DNA of 7,448 nt, taken from assembly GCA_001701075.1 (NCBI GenBank), contig DAAK01000151.1, positions 2,882-10,329 on the forward strand. Reading direction: 5' to 3'. The notes beneath the pieces are model-generated. The model was not told where the DNA came from and searched no databases. It was given only the letters and a program-made list of their open reading frames with translations. Every line of letters begins with the position of its first letter. The first letter of the stretch is position 1. Made by a program: the position numbers and the translations under genes. This document shows, one piece after another, positions 5,957 to 7,448 of this stretch. The DNA is from Bacteroidales bacterium GP3. GTDB taxonomy: Bacteria > Bacteroidota > Bacteroidia > Bacteroidales > Muribaculaceae.

Positions 5957-5964
5957 CAAAGTTA
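5957..5964 (-). promoter_or_regulatory. Bacteroidota -7 promoter box for the OmpA-like gene
   Basis: On the minus strand this reads TAACTTTG, an exact match to TAnnTTTG, in the usual TTAACTTTGCA context. Transcription would start near 5950, giving a leader of roughly 48 nt before the ATG at 5901; the leader is A-rich. No perfect TTTG -33 element is seen at 19-21 bp upstream. The strong -7 box suits an abundant envelope protein. The rest of the 170-bp gap to the MATE start (5902-6071) is AT-rich and holds no gene that I can support. Confidence 0.7.
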
Positions 5965-6071
5965 ATAACAATTTTGGAAATTTAGGCTATAATTTATCCT
6001 ATATTTTGATAACAATAAAAAATTATGATTGTTTATTATTATGGATTCCGCAATAAATTGAAGTATAGTAT

Positions 6072-7448
6072 ATGAGTGATAATACGCAAGCTGTGGTCAC
6101 TAAAGATTCTTCCGACCCGCGATTGATAGAGCTTTCGTCGGCACCTATCGGGAAGATTCTTTTGAAATATAGTCTCCCCGCTGTCATTGGCACTGTGGTG
6201 ATGGCGCTCTACAATATAATTGACTCTATTGTAATTGGTCACGCTATCGACGATCCTAATGTGGTGGCTGGTATTGCTGTCACTTTCCCAGTTCAGAATC
6301 TTGGCACTGCCTTTGGTATGCTTATCGGTGCCGGCGCTGCTACTCGCATATCTATTGTGCTTGGCCAGAAAGACCATCATCGCGCTGCTGTTATCCTTGG
6401 TAATTCTGTCCAACTTACTGTCCTTATCGGTATTTTATATACTTCAGCTTTTGCTATTTTCCTGGAGCCTCTCCTTCGTCTCTTTGGCGCCTCCGACGCA
6501 AGTATGCCTTATGCTAAGGAGTTCCTGATTTGGGTGCTTCCGGGGATGGTGCTGATGAATCTTACTTTCAGCTACAACAACGTTATGCGTGCATCCGGCT
6601 ATCCTGGTAAGGCGATGTGGACTAATATGATTGGTGCGGGCCTTAATTCCATCCTGGCGCCTCTTTTCCTCTTTGGCTTTAAATGGGGCATCAAGGGAGC
6701 CGCTATTGCAACTGATATTTCTATGATTGTGACAGCTATTTTCGTAATGCAGCATTTCTTCAAGAAGTCGAGTACTCTGCATTTCGAACGTGGCACTTTC
6801 AAGTTCAATTGGAGAGTCATAACTTCTATTCTTTATATCGGTATGTCTCCTTTCCTCATTAATGTGGCTGGTAGCTGCATTAATGCCGTTGTAAATACTT
6901 CTCTTCTAAAATATGGTGGTGATGATGCTATTGCGGCTGTCGTGGTCTTCAACCGGTTTGTGACCATTTTCGTTTTCGTGGTGATCGGTATTTGCCAAGG
7001 TATGCAGCCTATTTTAGGATATAATTACGGTTCTGGAAAATACGACCGACTTTTCCGGACTCTAAAGCTCGCTGCTCTCACTGGTGTTGGCTTTACTACT
7101 TTAGGTTCAATCATTGGTGCCACTAACGCTGAGATGATTGCTAAGCTTTTCATGCAGGATCCTCAGCAAATTCAGTGTGCTGTTAATTGCCTGCATATCA
7201 CTACCGTGGGCTTCTGGATGGTAGGCTTCCAGATTGTTTCTACCAACTATTTCCAGTCGCTTGGTATGGCTGCAAAATCTATTTTCCTTTCGTTGACTCG
7301 TCAGGTGATTTTCATGATTCCTGCTCTGCTTATCCTCCCTCCTATATTCGGACTTGATGGCGTTTGGGCTTGTTTCCCGATTGGTGATTTCCTTTCCACT
7401 ATCGTGGCTGGATTTATGTTGGCTTGGCAAATTAAGCATCTTAAGAAA
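6072..7448 (+). CDS. MATE-family efflux transporter (3' end at window edge)
   Basis: Inner-membrane multidrug/toxin exporter of the MATE family (MepA-like branch), normally driven by sodium or proton influx. The frame is open for 459 codons to the last base without a stop; family members are about 450 residues, so only a few C-terminal residues should be missing. It shows two homologous halves of hydrophobic helices: N-lobe about 27-230, a basic linker (FFKKSSTLHFERGTFKF, 229-245), and C-lobe about 250-455. Family features include LPAVIGTVVMALYNIIDSIV (35-54), AGIAVTFPVQN, GAGAATRISIVLGQKD (86-101), YNNVMRASGYP (168-178), ICQGMQPILGYNYGSGKYDR (307-326), and NYFQSLGMAAKS (392-403). The start ATG at 6072 is the first after an in-frame TAG at 6066. 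No exact -7 box was found for this direction; TATATTTTG (6000-6008) is one base longer than the consensus. The gene is divergent from the OmpA-like gene. The substrate cannot be read from sequence. Confidence 0.95.
   Translation, partial: MSDNTQAVVTKDSSDPRLIELSSAPIGKILLKYSLPAVIGTVVMALYNIIDSIVIGHAIDDPNVVAGIAVTFPVQNLGTAFGMLIGAGAATRISIVLGQKDHHRAAVILGNSVQLTVLIGILYTSAFAIFLEPLLRLFGASDASMPYAKEFLIWVLPGMVLMNLTFSYNNVMRASGYPGKAMWTNMIGAGLNSILAPLFLFGFKWGIKGAAIATDISMIVTAIFVMQHFFKKSSTLHFERGTFKFNWRVITSILYIGMSPFLINVAGSCINAVVNTSLLKYGGDDAIAAVVVFNRFVTIFVFVVIGICQGMQPILGYNYGSGKYDRLFRTLKLAALTGVGFTTLGSIIGATNAEMIAKLFMQDPQQIQCAVNCLHITTVGFWMVGFQIVSTNYFQSLGMAAKSIFLSLTRQVIFMIPALLILPPIFGLDGVWACFPIGDFLSTIVAGFMLAWQIKHLKK

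Noticed and set aside
5546..5965. A 139-codon plus-strand open frame rich in Pro and Ala
   Set aside because: It is the antisense of the glycine-zipper/OmpA-like gene; the low-complexity Pro/Ala composition is the complement of Gly/Ala codons, and the minus-strand gene has clear domains.
5988..5993. TATAAT as a sigma70-type -10 box for the MATE gene
   Set aside because: Bacteroidota primary promoters use a TAnnTTTG box; there is no matching -35 element and the DNA is very AT-rich, so the match is probably chance.
6444..6782. Minus-strand open frames opposite the transporter (also 6039-6413, 6599-6820, 7107-7439)
   Set aside because: All overlap the MATE gene, which is open for 459 codons with clear family motifs.

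Overview
The window looks like chromosomal DNA from a member of the Bacteroidota, most likely order Bacteroidales. The evidence is a PorW/SprE-type TPR lipoprotein, lipoproteins with Bacteroidota-style signals, a TAnnTTTG-type -7 promoter box upstream of the OmpA-family gene, and a lack of clear Shine-Dalgarno sequences at the starts. The genus cannot be fixed from sequence alone. I see no mobile element, tRNA, rRNA, CRISPR array or phage gene.

Layout from left to right. A large TPR lipoprotein resembling PorW/SprE is on the minus strand (1-1515, running off the left edge). It lies 76 bp downstream of lpxB (minus, 1592-2716), and the two probably form one transcription unit. Divergent from lpxB, with only 34 bp between the starts, is a 468-residue lipoprotein with a predicted parallel beta-helix (plus, 2751-4157). 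It converges on a phospholipase A1 (OMPLA/PldA) gene (minus, 4230-5087). The 72-bp convergent gap holds a seven-copy heptamer array and a perfect hairpin. Next comes an OmpA-family glycine-zipper lipoprotein gene (minus, 5215-5901), followed on its 3' side by two hairpins. A MATE-family efflux transporter (plus, 6072 to the right edge) is divergent from it across a 170-bp gap that carries a good -7 box for the OmpA-family gene.

All six genes act in or at the cell envelope: lipid A synthesis (LpxB), outer-membrane phospholipid hydrolysis (PldA), peptidoglycan anchoring (OmpA-like lipoprotein), a secretion or gliding accessory lipoprotein (PorW/SprE-like), a probably surface-exposed beta-helix lipoprotein, and an inner-membrane exporter. 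The theme is outer-membrane assembly and upkeep. The mixed strands show that this is a neighbourhood of small units and not one operon. I found no convincing new multi-gene system. The least explained items are the telomere-like heptamer array, the beta-helix lipoprotein, and the hairpin whose T-tract points against the genes around it.
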